This document shows, one piece after another, positions 5,666 to 5,944 of a stretch of DNA of 5,944 nt. The notes below the pieces were generated by a model. That model was not told the origin of the DNA and ran no database searches. It was given only the letters and a program-made list of their open reading frames with translations. Source of the DNA: Flavobacterium sp. (GTDB lineage Bacteria; Bacteroidota; Bacteroidia; Flavobacteriales; Flavobacteriaceae). Where the stretch lies: NCBI GenBank assembly GCA_030682755.1, contig JAUXNR010000479.1, positions 1 to 5,944 of the forward strand, written 5' to 3'. Made by a program: the position numbers and the translations under genes. How positions within the stretch are numbered: position 1 is the stretch's first letter; every line of letters starts with the position of its first letter.

Positions 5666-5944
5666 AATATATAAATTGTTTGTGGCGTAATACAGTAATT
5701 TAGTTGAATATCCGACTCAAAAACATCTTCAATTAAATCTTCCGGTTCAAAAAAAGAAAGCCCAATTTTAATGGTGGTTGGTTTACATTCTGATAAAAAG
5801 CGATCATAAAATCCTTTGCCATATCCCACTCGATGGCCGTTTTTGTCATAAGCTAAAAGCGGAACAAAAACCACATCAATTTTTGCAACCGGCACTTCCA
5901 AACCATCTACAGGCTCCGGAATTCCGTAATCGTTTTTTATGATT
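5662..5944 (-). CDS. 5-formyltetrahydrofolate cyclo-ligase, C-terminal half (truncated by window)
   Basis: Converts 5-formyltetrahydrofolate to 5,10-methenyltetrahydrofolate with ATP (MTHFS, YgfA/FAU1 family, cytoplasmic). The frame is open to the right edge of the window. 93 codons are visible; family members are usually near 180-200 residues, so about half is missing. The TTG at 5901 is internal, since the family motif GIPEP lies upstream of it in the same frame. The visible part has GIPEP, then DVVFVPLLAYDKNGHRVGYG followed by KGFYDRFL, the signature that binds ATP and folate in this family. The C-terminal tail is ordinary. The TAA stop overlaps the lspA stop within TTAA at 5662-5665, with the genes running tail to tail. 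No terminator fits between them, so this transcript probably reads into the lspA 3' end, or the reverse. Confidence 0.93.
   Translation of the reverse strand, partial: IIKNDYGIPEPVDGLEVPVAKIDVVFVPLLAYDKNGHRVGYGKGFYDRFLSECKPTTIKIGLSFFEPEDLIEDVFESDIQLNYCITPQTIYIF

Noticed and set aside
5899..5901. TTG at 5901 (minus strand) as the start of the cyclo-ligase
   Set aside because: In-frame codons up to the window edge encode the family motif GIPEP, so the gene continues out of the window.

Overview
The window is AT-rich and looks like a chromosomal core region from a member of the Bacteroidota, most likely Flavobacteriia (Flavobacterium or a close relative). Four things point there. The isoleucyl-tRNA synthetase is of the long, eukaryote-like type 2. 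LspA has the enlarged periplasmic loops usual in this phylum. Two intergenic sites match the Bacteroidota -7 promoter element TAnnTTTG. The lipoprotein carries an SDD motif just after its lipid-modified cysteine, like the surface-export signal described in this phylum. Genus is an inference; there is no rRNA here to settle it.

Layout from left to right. Positions 1-3032 (+) hold the 3' nine-tenths or so of ileS; the N-terminus with the HIGH motif lies upstream of the window. After 6 bases comes a 126-residue TraR/DksA-family protein (3039-3419, +), surely co-transcribed with ileS, and then a strong symmetrical terminator hairpin (3435-3462). The 213-base gap up to 3632 also carries a 29-base near-perfect palindrome (3559-3587) that resembles dispersed intergenic repeats of flavobacteria. 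On the opposite strand, 3633-4877 encodes a lipoprotein with a beta-propeller of LVIVD-type repeats. A 155-base divergent intergenic region (4878-5032) has a -7 element for each flanking gene and two small inverted repeats between them. lspA, the lipoprotein signal peptidase, follows (5033-5665, +). Its stop codon overlaps that of the convergent 5-formyltetrahydrofolate cyclo-ligase gene (5662-5944, -), whose N-terminal half is cut off by the window end.

Functionally these are housekeeping genes: aminoacylation (IleRS), transcription control (DksA-like), lipoprotein maturation (LspA) and folate metabolism (cyclo-ligase). The less ordinary component is the lipoprotein gene, antisense to its neighbours and placed between the DksA-like gene and lspA, genes that I recall being adjacent in many Bacteroidota. 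Its product should itself be a substrate of the neighbouring LspA. I see no mobile element, CRISPR array, tRNA or rRNA, and no clear sign of a wholly new system. The points most worth following are the DksA-like protein that has lost three of four zinc cysteines, the predicted surface-exposed propeller lipoprotein, and the palindromic repeat.
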